NCBI GenBank assembly: GCA_034698045.1
Contig: JAQGAU010001289.1
Location: 1 to 20,090 of the forward strand
Direction: 5' to 3'
Origin: Paramacrobiotus richtersi
Taxonomy: Eukaryota > Tardigrada > Eutardigrada > Parachela > Macrobiotidae
DNA length: 20,090 nt
Both the position numbers and the translations under genes were made by a program. Of the stretch, positions 19,211 to 20,090 are shown in pieces. The notes under the pieces were generated by a model. That model made no database searches, was not told the DNA's origin, and was given only the letters and a program-made list of their open reading frames with translations. How positions within the stretch are numbered: position 1 is the first letter of the stretch; every line of letters starts with the position of its first letter.

Positions 19211-20090
19211 ATCTTATTAATCATCACGAAAACCACCCTAATGACTAAGTACTACTATTATTAGCCACTATAATTAAAACATCTTCCTGACAGTGCTCTG
19301 CAGATTCTATGAGGTAATAAAATTCTTTGATCGTATGTACTTAAACAAGTTCAAGCACAGTGATGAGTCCTATATGTACTGTCCTCGTACATAAAAAATA
19401 AAAGAAACGCTTTTCGTTGCTCTTTAAATGTCTAAATTTGTAGTTTTTTAATATTCCCGATATATGCGCTAGCAGGATAAACCGGTACTTATATATGTAC
19501 ATATTTATTTGCGGGTTGTAAACTAGAAAATTGCTCCCGACGGGTTTCTTATTCAATCACAGTTTCCTTCTCCTTATCATTCTAGTGTGCGATCACGCAC
19601 GGCGTACCGCTGCAGTTACAAGGTCACTAAAAAGAAAAGAAAACACACTGATGCTTGCTTTTCACAATCAGATATCAAGAGCGGATGTTATGCATACTAA
19701 CTAGACTATTCCAAGGACTGAGAAACTCAATAAAAAAGGGGCAACGAAGCAAGAAAATGCAAAGTTATGTGAACATTCACTCAAACAGTTATTCAAATAC
19801 GCTCCTGATCAGTGACATAAGCACCTCTGATTCCTTATTATGTAGTAATATACATCGGTAGTTCACGACCACGGTGCGTCGCCGAACGCTATTAATTTAT
19901 TTGCCAAGTGTAACCTACTGTAATTACCTGTCTCTACATACATGTGCCGCCACTTTTATACACTTGTAGAGAAGTGCGGTACACACAACTCGTTCAAGGT
20001 CAACCAATAATACAACTAGGAAAGTGCACTCACTGATTGCGGGCACTGAATGACCGAAGCGAAGGAAGTCCGTGCATACATGACAGGCAA
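19211..20090. other. non-coding right end of the window
   Basis: The stretch is AT-rich, with short frames that lack ATG starts or recognisable domains. No RNA gene, repeat or promoter is supported. Confidence 0.4.

Noticed and set aside
19341-19556. 71-codon minus-strand frame
   Set aside because: It has a non-ATG start, AT-rich composition and no domain.

Overview
This window looks like an animal nuclear genome, most likely a tardigrade (Hypsibius-like). The reasons are short GT-AG introns of 56 to 350 bp, an F-box protein whose layout I recall from tardigrade gene families, and a tandem pair of divergent class A GPCRs of a lineage-expanded kind. The organism call is inference. The splice models and repeats below are read directly from the sequence.

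Layout. 1-957 is non-coding, with a near-perfect 34-bp-arm hairpin (211-303) and short tandem repeats. 958-3159 (+) is a three-exon gene for a 536-residue F-box protein. 3160-6128 is intergenic and repeat-rich: a probable polyadenylation signal, a tRNA-derived SINE (about 4358-4902) and a foldback repeat (4968-5188). 6129-8987 (-) is an apparently intact three-exon, 356-residue GPCR (copy A). Its first intron carries a 0.47-kb imperfect palindrome and the 3' end of a LINE with a restriction-like endonuclease domain. 9797-10390 (-) holds a decayed piece of what may be another GPCR. 10445-18480 (-) is GPCR copy B, a decayed paralogue of A.

Exon 2 of copy B is split by a young 6.8-kb LTR element (11103-17878, +). 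The element has 307-bp LTRs that match base for base by eye, TG...CA ends, a 4-bp target duplication (CGAT) and a polypurine tract. Its only recognisable coding is a short Gag-like ORF with one CCHC zinc knuckle; no protease, reverse transcriptase, RNase H or integrase is visible. It therefore looks like a non-autonomous Gag-only LTR element, comparable to the TR-GAG and LARD classes known from plants. Its interior is T-rich on the plus strand and contains a compact GC-richer island with four perfect-stem hairpins, the least explained structure in the window. 18481-20090 is mostly non-coding, with a weak candidate secreted ORF and a possible mariner-like end.

How the parts relate. The two GPCRs come from one tandem duplication and share exon borders, which lets each validate the other. 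A gained LINE and palindrome DNA in its intron and stayed open. B lost its frame and also took the LTR element. The F-box gene is a separate unit on the opposite strand.
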